DNA of 64,000 nt from Takakia lepidozioides (Eukaryota > Streptophyta > Takakiopsida > Takakiales > Takakiaceae), in contig CM060732.1 in NCBI GenBank assembly GCA_030704615.1, forward strand, positions 60,369,053 to 60,433,052. The letters run 5' to 3'. Positions 38,948 to 48,265 of this stretch are shown here, one piece after another. Each line of letters begins with the position of its first letter. Position 1 is the stretch's first letter. The notes under the pieces are model-generated. The model was not told where the DNA came from. It saw nothing but the letters and a program-made list of their open reading frames with translations, and did no database searches. The translations under genes and the position numbers were made by a program.

Positions 38948-39697
38948 ATGGCTGGGGGAAATGAGGACGTAATTGAAGGGCAGGTCTCTTCTCTTAGCCT
39001 GTGCACACAAGGGGACAGGATTTATGTTTCCCAAGGAACTCAGACTGATTTGAGTGGAGAACAGTTGGACGAGTTGATTGCATACTGGGAGTCAGGCATT
39101 AGCAGTAGACAACAGACTGTTGTAGTTGGCATTGAGGAGCTCAATATCGCCTTGGACAGTCAGAACTCTGTTGGAGCCAGCAGTTCTGCAGCTGTAGGTG
39201 AAATACCAAAGTGGGTGAAAGCTAGGCTTGGAACACAGCCAAAGACAGCCCCGGGGACCAAGGTGTTCAGCCACAAGGCCGTGGTGTACTGGAGCAGAGG
39301 AGCAGGAGCTACACAAGTTTGTGCAATCAAACATGGTTGCAGCCGGATACGCTCTGCACAGGGCAACCACGAGCGGGGGTTCATCAGCAATGACATGTTT
39401 GTTGTGCGTGAAGGAGATGCAGTCATTCGCAATGAGGACACCCGCAACCGTCTCAAAGCTTTCGAGTTGAGAGACTATCAGACCCTACCTTTGTTTTCTT
39501 TAGTATTCAGTGAGCGGGAGATAGGGGAGTATTGCTTTGTCTCTACCTGGCAGAAAGAGGAGGAGGGTTGGTTAGAGCGAGCTACTGTAGCTTGGGACAA
39601 GGTTATTGGCAGGTTTCTGGACATAGATATACCTCCTACACCTTACCATCATGCAGAGCGAGGCACTTTGAGAGAAGTCTGGCAGTTGATAGTATAG
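38948..39697 (+). CDS. LTR element first ORF, gag-side protein
   Basis: A 249-codon open frame starts MAGGNEDVIEGQVSSLS and ends at a TAG at 39697. It is the longest undamaged frame in the element's plus-strand part. It includes a Gln-containing acidic N-terminus and a C-terminal half with Trp-rich sequence (CFVSTWQKEEEGWLERATVAW). No known domain is recognised. Position between the 5' repeat and the gag-like segment suggests an accessory or N-terminal gag protein of this element lineage. It is intact as an ORF but sits in a dead element. Confidence 0.5.
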   Translation: MAGGNEDVIEGQVSSLSLCTQGDRIYVSQGTQTDLSGEQLDELIAYWESGISSRQQTVVVGIEELNIALDSQNSVGASSSAAVGEIPKWVKARLGTQPKTAPGTKVFSHKAVVYWSRGAGATQVCAIKHGCSRIRSAQGNHERGFISNDMFVVREGDAVIRNEDTRNRLKAFELRDYQTLPLFSLVFSEREIGEYCFVSTWQKEEEGWLERATVAWDKVIGRFLDIDIPPTPYHHAERGTLREVWQLIV

Positions 39698-40216
39698 ATC
39701 AGGATTAGATCTTGCTTGGTCGGGCTTCTATTCTTCCCCTCTATCTCTGTAGTATTTTCATTACCTTGTACTTATAGTTGCCAAAGCCTCTCTTGGTGGA
39801 GGCCAGTCAGTCCGGGGTTTTGGGCTGGGCTATTCTGCAGGATCAGCATTGCAACTGGATTTTGGTGTGGGGGTGTTGATGTTTTGATTTCTTGTGTTTG
39901 GATCCCCCCCAACACCTGCATGCTTGACTGTGCGCCATGTTGGTTTTGTGTGGGCGCTTGCTGTCATAGGGATTAGGCCGGATTTGATCACCGGTCAATC
40001 CTAGAGTATGCTGTCGGTGGTGAGGCTGGAGTGATGACCAGCAAGACCACCAGTGTTTCTTCTATGGTGAGGCTGGGTTGATGACCAGCCAACCATAGGA
40101 GTTCTTGCGGTGGATGCAGGTGCAGGTGCCCTGAGCCATTGGGATATGACCCTTAAACTGCAACAGGTACCCACCCGTGTCATTATTAGATTAGTACTAG
40201 AGCCTTATAGTGTCAC

Positions 40217-40797
40217 GTGGAGGAGGTGCACATTGTGAGTGTCATTATAGAGTTACCCAAGGGTTTTGAGGGGAGTACAGCTACAGGCAGTAACAGTGAG
40301 AGTGGGTTCACAAGACGAGGTATCCGGTTCAGACCACCTTCACCGCCACCCTCAATTACTGTAGAGTCAGACACAGACTCGGAGGCTTCATCAACAGGTA
40401 TGCACTTTCATTCGCCATTGTTGTGGGACGACATGGAGGAGATGTATGGAGCTACCAAGGGGCCTCGTAGGTACTCTGGAGCTGTGGGCACAATTGAGTT
40501 GGATGACTTTATCCAGGAGTTCGACAGCTGGTGTGATTTGCAGCAGATGCGCAATCCACAGCTATTCACCCCATTCATGGCGTGGAAGGGACTGTTCCAG
40601 CATTTGGAAGGCCCGCCTATGGACGATTACCACGAGTTCAGGCGAGGACATGAAGCAGAGATTGAGGAGTGGAGGATGTATTGGTCACCTGACTACGTCT
40701 CCATTACTCGAGGCACGACGCGACCAGTAGCTGCATCAGTACCAATAGCTCCCACTGCCAGCACTAGTAGTGGAGCAAGTAGTGCTGGTACTTCTGC
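40217..40797 (+). pseudogene. gag N-terminal part, cut by inversion
   Basis: The open frame from about 40217 reads acidic and Ser/Pro-rich sequence, then a helical segment (TIELDDFIQEFDSWCDLQQM, FMAWKGLFQHLEGPPMDDYH) typical of the start of a retrotransposon gag capsid domain. It ends in low-complexity Ala/Ser/Thr. At about 40797 the frame meets the inverted block: the following bases are the reverse complement of the first RNase H codons. The rest of gag lies at 45501 and downwards on the minus strand. Confidence 0.6.
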
Positions 40798-41958
40798 AGG
40801 CATGCTCCAATCTGTATGCAGCTGAAAAGGACGCCCCCTGATAGGTCGTCTCAAGATGGGCGCTGAGGTCAACCTCGCCTTGAACTCTTGAAAAGCTCAT
40901 TCTTGCTCATCTTCCCACTGCCACTCCTGGTCCACCTTGGTCAGCTTGGTTAGAGCCTTTGCAATGGCACTAAATCCCTTAACAAACCGTCTGTAATAGT
41001 TTGCTAACCCCATGAAAGCTCGAACTCGGCTCACATCCGTGGGGCGTGGAACCTGTGCAATGGACTCTACCTTAGTCTGCTGTACCCCCAATCCTCCAGG
41101 ATATATCATGTGACCCAGATACTCAATCTGGTTGTGGAAAAACTTGCACTTGCCTGGATGTAACTTCAATCCGTGCGTCCTCAAGCGCTCAAATACCCCC
41201 TGAAGGTGTCTCTCATGCTCCTCCACCGTAGCACTAAAGATGATGATGTCATCTATGTAGCACCGAGCAAACTCCACCCCTGCTAGAATCCTGTCCATGA
41301 CTCTTTGAAACTCAGCAGGAGCGTTTTTAAGCCCAAATGGTAAGAACCGCCACTGGTATAGGCAATTCTTCCCGTGCTCATTGATCCCCCAGAATGCCGT
41401 CTTTTGCTTATCCGCCTCCTTGATCGGCAACTGGTGATATCCGGATCGTAAATCCAACGTGCTAAAGACCTTGGAATGCCCAATGGCATCAAAGATCTCC
41501 TCTGGTGTTGGCATGGCATACCTATCAGACTTGGTCTGACGATTTACAGGCCGGTAATCACCGCACATACGTCTCTCCGTCCAATTGCCATAGACATCCT
41601 TCTTAGCTGGCATCACTGTGGCTGAAGCATACTCTCCACCAGAGAACTCCACCAAACCTGCCTCCCAGAGATCTTGAGTCCTCATCTGAATCAAAGACCT
41701 CTCCATGTCACTGTATCTATAGGGTCTCCAAAAGATTGGCGTGTCAGTGGCCAACTCAATACGGATCTCTTGACCCTTCAGTGCTCCCAAGTCCTTCAAA
41801 CTGAAGGCAAAGCAATTCCTGTAAGCCCTCAGGAACTGCCGTATACGTCGTCTCTCTCCTCCAGTGACAATGGGTCCAATGTCAAGCTCCCAATTGTCCT
41901 CCGTAACTGCAACCTTAAGTCCAGTGGGCTTAGAGGTAGAGGACGCGTCCCGTGATTG
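40798..41958 (-). pseudogene. Ty3/gypsy reverse transcriptase, inverted
   Basis: On the minus strand this reads a full Ty3/gypsy RT: IRIELATDTPIFWRPYRYS, AKKDVYGNWTERRMCGDYR, YAMPTPEEIFDAIGHSKVFS, LDLRSGYHQLPIKEADKQKT, then the catalytic YIDDIIIF at about 41259-41236. LKLHPGKCKFFHNQIEYLGH and the thumb ANYYRRFVKGFSAIAKALTK follow. The frame is continuous with the methyltransferase upstream except for a TAG at 41959 (from CAG). A TGA at 40897 (from CGA) interrupts WEDEQE*AFQEFKARL. It continues to GRPFQLHTDWSM, the first strand of RNase H, and then breaks at about 40798. The catalytic residues are present, but the stops make it inactive. Confidence 0.95.
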
Positions 41959-43239
41959 CTATGCTGCAACCTCTTGAGCAGTACCCCCTTCCTGCTCAGT
42001 CAATGACAAGGCCTCATCCTGCCCCATCATCTCATCATTGAGAACCTCCTCAACCCGAGAAGAATCCCCAACCTCATCCATCACAACTGCCTTGGCTGCC
42101 AACTCCCTCTGAACCTCGAGCACCTCCCACGTGTGCCATGGATGTCTACACCCCGTGGTCCTCACCGGCTCGCCCCCACTTGCTGCCTGTACCGTCTCGG
42201 TAGGCAGAGAGACCATGAAGGGGAGTGCACTCCGCACTCTACGTTGCTCAGCCATAGCCAAGCTGATAATCCAGGTCAAGCAATTGAGATCCATTGCTTG
42301 CCCCAACACCTGACGCCGTGATGCCTCAGAAAGAGAAGGCACCGCCGTGGTCCCAGTGGAAAACCCCATAGCCCGCTCTCGCTCGTCGGCATTAGGCTCC
42401 ACTAACTGCTGCAACTGAGCATCCCACAGGAGGCCAAGTCCACCATCTCGAAAAGCATGGGATCTTGGGAAGCTAAGCAGTGTAGGTAATGCTGCTCGTG
42501 GTTGACCCACCCTGTTGACCACTGCCAAAGGCGAACGGTCATCGTGTCTCACACGTTGAGACTGCCTTCCTGTGTCCAAAATGCCATCCACGGTGAGGTG
42601 TGCTGGCCGCTGCACCCCATCAAATGCACGCTTGAGCAGTGCGGGTGGCATCAAGTTAGTCCACCATAGTCGTGGACGATGAGCCCGTGACCCCACTGTA
42701 GCTGCATCCAGCAACACTGCTGACCCAAGCCACGACCGGACTTGATGCACACTGGCCATCACCCTGGCCCGAGAATCACCCATCAGCGGCACATTCTCTA
42801 AGATGTATGCCGGAGATACAGCTTGATGAAGCTGCAAGTGACGCAAAATCCGCACCATCTCCCAAAACAGACCCGTCCTCGAGTCTAGCAATCCATTGCC
42901 ATGCCCGGCTGATGAATGCCCTTGGCAGGGCCAACCTGCCACTACCAGATCAATGGAGCCAACCCGCTCCAAATCCTGCGCCCCCAGCAACGCAATGTCT
43001 ACTGGCAAGGCCTGCTGATATCCACGAACTGCAGACACCGGCAACAACTCAAGGTACTGCTGCAGCATCTGAGCAACATGGCGCAGTGAGACGCGTCGTG
43101 CAGTCTCATCCCTCTCCACATACAGGTAACGTCGAACTCATACACCTGCCTGCAGCACTGCAGCCAATCCAGTGCTGATCCCGCCAAATAAGTCCAGAAG
43201 GCATATGCCTTCATCCGGCCGCTGCCACACAAGAGGTGT
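41959..43239 (-). pseudogene. C5-cytosine DNA methyltransferase domain in retrotransposon
   Basis: In frame between protease and RT, minus strand. Conserved C5-methyltransferase motifs occur in canonical order. Motif I (SAM binding) is CLLDLFGGISTGLAAVLQAG at about 43210-43150. Motif IV is VVAGWPCQGHSSAGHG with the catalytic Cys codon at about 42927. Motif VI is AYILENVPLMG at about 42795. Motif VIII is HRPRLWWTNL at about 42678. Motif IX-like is ERERAMGFSTGTT, followed by a motif X-like RRQVLGQAMDLNCL. The order is not permuted as in DRM enzymes. The PCQ and RPRxxWxN patterns suggest the DNMT3/DRM branch. The only lesion is a TGA at 43138 (CGA in the likely ancestor), just after motif I. A C-terminal acidic tail leads to a TAG at 41959 and then RT. 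Confidence 0.9.
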
Positions 43240-44442
43240 GGTATCCAATGGCGACAACTGAGGTTTCCCTGGTGCAATCACCGCACTCTCCTCCTCTCCT
43301 AACGGTACAAAAGCTTCTACCCAAGCTTGTTGCACCCGTCTATCAGCAGCTTGCTGCAAATCCTTGCTCGTACCCCACAATGGAGTGTGAGCAACCATGG
43401 CAGGCAACTCCACCGTACCATGCATGTCATCCTGCTCTGCTGGAGGTGGCACATCCTCTGCATGGGCATTGCCTTCCAGCAACTCTCCAGGCCAACTAAC
43501 TGCAGCTGTGAAGGCAGGTAGTGTTGGTATCTTGCCCCGTTGGGCAGCTGCAATACCCCCAATGAATGTCACAGGGAGCTGTGCACGGCGACCATCCCCT
43601 GACTGCCATCCAGGCCTGTAGAATGCTGACTCCTCCCAGAAGTCCAGGGTGAAGCCCATGGGGTATAACACTGCCCCACCAACGAGGACATCGTAAGAGA
43701 CCGCGTCTGTCACAATGGCCTTGGCTCGCATCACTGAGCCATCTACAGGATGATCCGGCTGCAGTCTAATAGCCAACTGATGCCATGTCATGCCCCGCAC
43801 CTGCTCTGATCCTCCCAGAGATGTCTGTATCTGGAAAGGACAAGGCTCCATATCCGCCTCCATAAGGCCCAAACCTGCAATAGCAGCTCTGCCCAACATC
43901 AGTGGCTGGGCTCCCGAGTCCAACAAGACCCGCAGTGGCCGGTACTTCTTGCTTGCCGGTCCACTCAAAGTGAAAATGCCTCCCTGGTTGTCTAACAAGA
44001 CAACTCCAGGTGTCACCGTGGCGCGCTCAAAGGCTGGCCTAGCTGGCAGCTCCGTCAATCTGGCAGCTGCAGCTTGCCAGGGCGCTACCGTGGCAGTCTT
44101 GACCCTCAAATCCGAGGATCCCTCTGCCACTACACCTTCCACTAACTCCGCAGAAGATGAAGTGACCTCCCCACTCTCACAGAGTTTTGCTGCGATTCTG
44201 AACACTACTGCAGCTAGTCTCTCACTCCCTCGTTTCGCAATCATGTTTGCCGAGACAGTTGGGCTTGACACAGAGTGGCTTGCCACCCACAACACCCCCC
44301 CCCTGCTGCCCCTAGCCTTTGGGTCAGGTGTCAGTGCTGCAACGTGTAGCATCTCCCCGATGGCATAGTTCACCTCTCTGCAACCTCGTGGCCTCTGAAC
44401 TCGTGCTGCTCCTCGAGTCACGGCTGTCAGGGCAGACGCCAC
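43240..44442 (-). pseudogene. Aspartic protease domain of LTR element, inverted
   Basis: Minus-strand frame shared with the methyltransferase. The retropepsin-like core reads YRPLRVLLDSGAQPLMLGRA with the catalytic DSG at about 43930, followed by AAIAGLGLMEADMEPCPFQI and later YDVLVGGAVLYPMGFTLDFW. Such a single active-site triad acting as a dimer is usual for Ty3/gypsy proteases. About 170 residues of linker precede it and about 200 follow before methyltransferase motif I. No stop occurs in this part of the frame. Confidence 0.8.
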
Positions 44443-45501
44443 GCTGCTCTAGTGGTAGTGCTTCTCCGCACATGAATCCCATGCCTCCCATATCTCTCCC
44501 TCATGAGCAGGAGGTGACCATCATCCCGCCTGGGAGCCGGTAAACCCCAACCTAACCGCCTGGCTATTCCTTCAGCTAGCCTCTGCTCTAGCTGCTGAAC
44601 CGTATTTTGCCATGCCTTGGTCAACAAAACCGGACCTCCGCGTCCTTGGCCATGGGAGCTTGCCCTTGGCCTGCACCTCGTGCCCTACCACTCGTCCTCT
44701 TTGGTCTGGTCACCTAGCGCCCCCCCCCCGCCACCATTGTTCACCTTGGAACTGGCCTGGGCGGCAACTCAGGATGCAAGTCATAACACTGGGCATCTCC
44801 ATGGCCCCATACTTTGCCACAATGCCCACATTGCACTGTGGCAGGCTGTGCTTGTGCCGTCCTTTTGCCACTCTCTAGGGCAATCTCCCTTGACATGGGG
44901 TCCCTCCCATGTCCAACATATCACCCCTGGTTGCTGTTGGCCATGCAAAAGATGCCACGGGCCTCTGCACCTGAGGTCCCCTGTAAGCTCCATGGAACTT
45001 GGGCTGGGCAACCTTGCCCCCCTGTACCACGCTGTGGGGCATCCCCTTGTGCCTGTGGGCTGACAGCTGTGCCCCGTTGCGGCATGTCCTTATGTCCTTG
45101 CCAAATCCAATTTAACAAGAACAACGCGCTCCTCCACCACCATGTTGAGCTCAATCATCCGCTCAGGCCAGCAAAACACATCTGCTAATGTGGGTTGGGC
45201 TGCTTGTAACAGGGTTGCATCTCGCACCCTTCTCTTGAGCTCCTTGTCCAGAATTCCATACCAAAACTAGATTGCCTGAACTTCAGTAACCCTTGGGTCA
45301 CACTTATCAAGCGCTCAACGATGTAACGCCTCTCTCAGGCTCTCACTGGTTTTGTGCTGGAAGTCTTGCAAACTTCGCAGCTTCTCTGTCCGTACCCTTG
45401 GTAGTTCCTCCGCACTCCTGGAAGAACTCCACCACCGGTTGAATCTAGGCACATGTGTTGTAGTCGTGGCAGCGAGAGTAGTAGCCCACCTTTTGAACTG
45501 C
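44443..45501 (-). pseudogene. gag capsid end and zinc knuckles, inverted and frameshifted
   Basis: The minus strand reads the second half of a gag capsid domain in broken frames: FQHKTSESLREAL, ALDKCDPRVTEVQAI, LDKELKRRVRDATLLQAAQP and MIELNMVVEERVV. Next comes a decayed first zinc knuckle ICWTWEGPHVKGDCP (second Cys now Trp, one residue lost). In another frame a second knuckle CGHCGKVWGHGDAQC follows (about 44850-44800). This continues the gag whose N-terminal part is at 40217-40797 on plus. Confidence 0.75.
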
Positions 45502-45880
45502 TGGGGGAGCGGTGCTCACACAGGTGATGATGAGGAAGAGAGTTCGTAGTGGCTTAATGCTAGCCGCTCGAACAATGCTGCAGAGTCTAAGTATAAGCTC
45601 ATATGAGGGAGAATGCTTAGCTGCAGTGTGGGGCCGTGGCACACTTCAGGGCTATCTATACGGCAATCTCTCTTCACCCTGTCACGGATCACCAACCACT
45701 CAAGTGGTTGATTGGAGTCAGACAGCTTACGGGGAAGCTTGCACGGTGGGCACTCATCTTTCAAGAGTATGACTTTCATGTGGTGCATCGACCGGGTTTG
45801 GTCAATCGCAATGCAGATGGATTGAGTCGCATCCATGCACGAGCCAGCAGGATGACACTGAGGCTCGGTGGCATGGTGAG
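45502..45880 (+). pseudogene. RNase H domain of LTR element
   Basis: The plus strand reads LGGAVLTQVDDE, then (after small indels) ASRSNNAAESKY, YEGECLAAVWG, TDHQPLKWLIGVRQLTGKLA and RWALIFQEYDFHVVHRPGLV, ending NADGLSR. This is the classic Ty3/gypsy RNase H ending. The first residues (FQLHTDWSM) are missing here and are found at the far end of the inverted block at about 40800-40825. Several frameshifts and a stop are present. Confidence 0.9.
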
Positions 45881-46129
45881 ACGGACAGGAGATGGTGTCC
45901 TTGATGGCAATGCATCTGCATTTCTGTGTATCTTGCAGCGGAGGCCAGGTTGGACCTTGCAACAGGGATACTGTAGATCAAGTGTCTGAGGACCCTGAGA
46001 CCAGCAATGAGCAAGGTGGCGCCAAAGATATACATGAGGATTCAGTTGTGTTGGACTACCTCCGCACTGAAGACACTACAACAGCCACTGTGAGGCCATG
46101 AGAGGGATCGGATCCTACAACGATCCAAG

Positions 46130-47152
46130 AGGTTCAATTGGGAGGGGACACACCTGCTCCGAGTGTGGGAGGATGGTCGAGTGAGGATTGTGCCTCACCC
46201 AACACAGCGGGCAACGGTTAGTGCGGCATGCCCATGAGGAGTTGGGGCATTTTGGGGTGTTCGACGCCCTCATAGTCTACTGCAGGGACAGTATGGTGGC
46301 GTGGTATGCACACAGAGGTGCAACAATTTGTGGCTAGGTGCATGGTGTGTGACAGGGTGCGTGCTTCATTCAACGCCCCCTACTCCACATTGCACCCCTC
46401 TTCCGATCATGGGATTGGGCTACATGTGGAGTCTTGACTTCGCAGGGCCATTGCACTTGACCATGACATGGTGGCGCCACCAGTACGTGTTGGTGATGGT
46501 GGAACACTTCTCTCCAGTGCATTGAATTGGTTCCATTGCCTGATAAGGCTAGTGAGGGAGCTGCGTATGCATTCTTGGATTGTGTGCTTAGCCGATTCGG
46601 TGCTCCAGCTGAGGTACTCACGGACCAAGGGAGAGAGTTCTTGGGGGAGTTTCAGGCTTTGTGTGACAAGCCTTGATAGACCCCGCACCACTTCTCGGGA
46701 TCATCCTGAGGCCGATGGCTTGGCAGAGAGAGTTGTTCAGATAGTAAGAGGGGTTTGGCAAGTATGGCTTGCAGAAGGGACACCTAGGAGATTGGGGACC
46801 TTCAGTTACCCTGTTAGTCATGGGCTACAGGTTCAGCAAGCAAGCATCACTTGCCTCCTTCTCACCATACTTTCTTCTCTTTGGCCGAGAGCCGGATTTG
46901 CCTACATCCATTCGCAGAGAAGCTGCTACAGTTCTTAACCTTGACGATCCGGACGTGTGGGCACGTGCATGTGAGCAGCGTGCAGAGTTGTTCAAGAGAG
47001 TCATGCCCATGGCTTCGAGAACCTTGCCATTGCACAACACGTGATATGTTGAGGTATGCTACCATACGTGGTGGGGCCTATCGTCCTGGGGTTCGGAGAT
47101 TCAACCCTGGTGACTATGTCTATCTCAACAGACTGCTCCTACGACCCTGGAT
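46130..47152 (+). pseudogene. Integrase of LTR element
   Basis: In shifting plus-strand frames: the HHCC zinc-binding region (RLVRHAHEELGHFGVFDA, then ARCMVCDRVRASF). The catalytic core follows, with the first Asp in MWSLDFAGPLHL, the second in VLTDQGREFLGEFQ and the Glu in HPEADGLAERVVQIV. FSPYFLLFGREPDLPTSIRR and a C-terminal RRFNPGDYVYLNR come next. All D,D,E residues can be read, but at least three frameshifts separate them, so no integrase can be made from this copy. Confidence 0.9.
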
Positions 47153-47476
47153 GTGACTGCAGGACGTGTTATTTTGAGGGTTCGAGAGGTCTTGCCTTCA
47201 GGCGTCTTGGTCTTGGAGGGTCGGGATGGCATAACTTGGAAGGACCATGTGCGTAATTGTGCGCCATGTCACCTTCCGAATGTCGATGGCAGGATTGACC
47301 CAAACCTGGCAGTGGTATCTGCAGGTTTGAGGTGCATGTTGTGTGGGTCTGCTAAAGGGGCAGCCACCATGCTGGTGTTTGATCGATGCTCTAGAGGTTG
47401 GCATATGGGATGCTTGACTCCACCTCTTGAGATGGTTCAAGATGAGGATTTGGTTAGTCCCCATTGCATTGGATAG
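47153..47476 (+). pseudogene. Degenerate PHD finger after integrase
   Basis: An open frame continuing the integrase C-terminus (VLEGRDGITWKDHVRN) carries a PHD-type Cys4-His-Cys3 pattern: CMLCGSAKG, then VFDRCSRGWHMGCLTPPL and VSPHCIG before a TAG. Spacing (C-x2-C, C-x4-H-x2-C) fits PHD fingers, and GWHxxCLxPPL is a hallmark. Two expected zinc ligands are changed: the third Cys is Phe and the seventh is Ser. Gypsy chromoviruses carry a chromodomain at this place; here a histone-reader-like PHD finger occupies it. A further tail may continue to about 47800 in another frame. Confidence 0.75.
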
Positions 47477-47720
47477 TGGGAGTGGATACAACCATGGAAG
47501 GCTAACAAGAAACGCAAGGCCCAGCTACTAGAGACCTTGAACACACGAGATCCTGGCTCAAGTTCAGAGATTGCAAGACGGCGACTAACGATGGGGCTAC
47601 TCTTGTACCCGGCCTCTTGGTCTATAGAGTTTGAGTACAATAGGGACAGTGATAGAGGACTTAGTACGGTTGTGGCTATTTCATCTTGTAGCTATCTGGA
47701 GGTAGAGGGACCTATCCACC

Positions 47721-47733
47721 AGCTAGGGGGGCG
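47721..47733 (+). promoter_or_regulatory. Polypurine tract of LTR element
   Basis: The run agctaggggggcg directly precedes the 87-bp block that starts the 3' terminal region. This is where plus-strand priming would occur in an LTR retrotransposon. Confidence 0.55.
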
Positions 47734-47820
47734 ATTGTGGCAGACTACTTTATTGTGCATATATGTGTGGTGTGGTTTGGACAGCGATGTAGTTGTGTAG
47801 CGATATGTATGCGCACGACA
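47734..47820 (+). repeat. 87-bp block, copy A (before 3' repeat)
   Basis: The block attgtggcagactactttat...gcgcacgaca differs from copy A' (48179-48265) at one position. It lies between the polypurine tract and the 353-bp 3' repeat. Confidence 0.95.
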
Positions 47821-47824
47821 GCTA

Positions 47825-48177
47825 TCAAGTTAAATAAGCACAGTGTGAAAACAGCTAGAATAAAACTAGTTATTTGTATTTAACACTTGGATTTAGGTCA
47901 AGTGTTAAATCAGGTGTCAAGTTTAGTTTGACACTTGGTCCGTCTTATCTTCACGAGAGCGGCAGTCGCGCGGCTCATCTCTCTCGAGTTGAGCCTGCGC
48001 GACCGAGCTCCTGCATGTGTTTAGGTTTGAGTGTGCTTATGTAGGGGTACAGGTTGTTGTGGGGTGGAGTCCCCATAGCTTGGGGTGCCCCTGGCTCGAC
48101 TTCTGTTTCAATGAGTGATAGCGATGGATTTTATATTTCTTGTGTTGGGAGTGTGTGTCCTTTTTAGCTTGTTTATC
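47825..48177 (+). repeat. 3' terminal repeat of the LTR element
   Basis: 353 bp, nearly identical to 36485-36837. It is flanked on both sides by the same 87-bp block, which the 5' copy lacks. Confidence 0.93.
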
Positions 48178-48178
48178 C

Positions 48179-48265
48179 ATTGTGGCAGACTACTTTATTG
48201 TGCATATATGTGTGGTGTGGTTTGGACAACGATGTAGTTGTGTAGCGATATGTATGCGCACGACA
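48179..48265 (+). repeat. 87-bp block, copy A' (outer end)
   Basis: Second copy of the block at 47734-47820. It ends ...cgaca, followed by cagt, the same four bases that precede the element's left end. Confidence 0.95.

Larger units (their letters stand above)
36483..48265 (+). mobile_element. Decayed Ty3/gypsy LTR retrotransposon with DNA methyltransferase
   Basis: A 353-bp terminal direct repeat (36485-36837 and 47825-48177, about four mismatches) encloses gag, protease, RT, RNase H and integrase sequence. The outer ends read TG...CA, and CAGT flanks both sides (36479-36482 and 48266-48269), a possible 4-bp target-site duplication. A polypurine tract, agctaggggggcg (47721-47733), precedes the 3' repeat. 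Domain order when the inverted middle is put back: gag, protease, C5 DNA methyltransferase, RT, RNase H, integrase, PHD finger. The central 40798-45501 is inverted, and many stops and frameshifts make this copy inactive. No primer-binding site was recognised. The high repeat identity means insertion was fairly recent compared with the heavy coding damage, unless the repeats were homogenised. Confidence 0.88.

Noticed and set aside
40217-40825. Full host gene for the 202-codon plus ORF
   Set aside because: Its end is the reverse complement of the RNase H start, and its middle looks like gag; it is part of the LTR element.
41959-43119. Host chromosomal DNMT gene next to a retrotransposon
   Set aside because: It shares one frame with protease and RT on either side, has no introns and lies between the terminal repeats.
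42807-44368. Plus-strand open frames opposite the methyltransferase and protease
   Set aside because: They are shadows of the minus-strand polyprotein, with no family resemblance.
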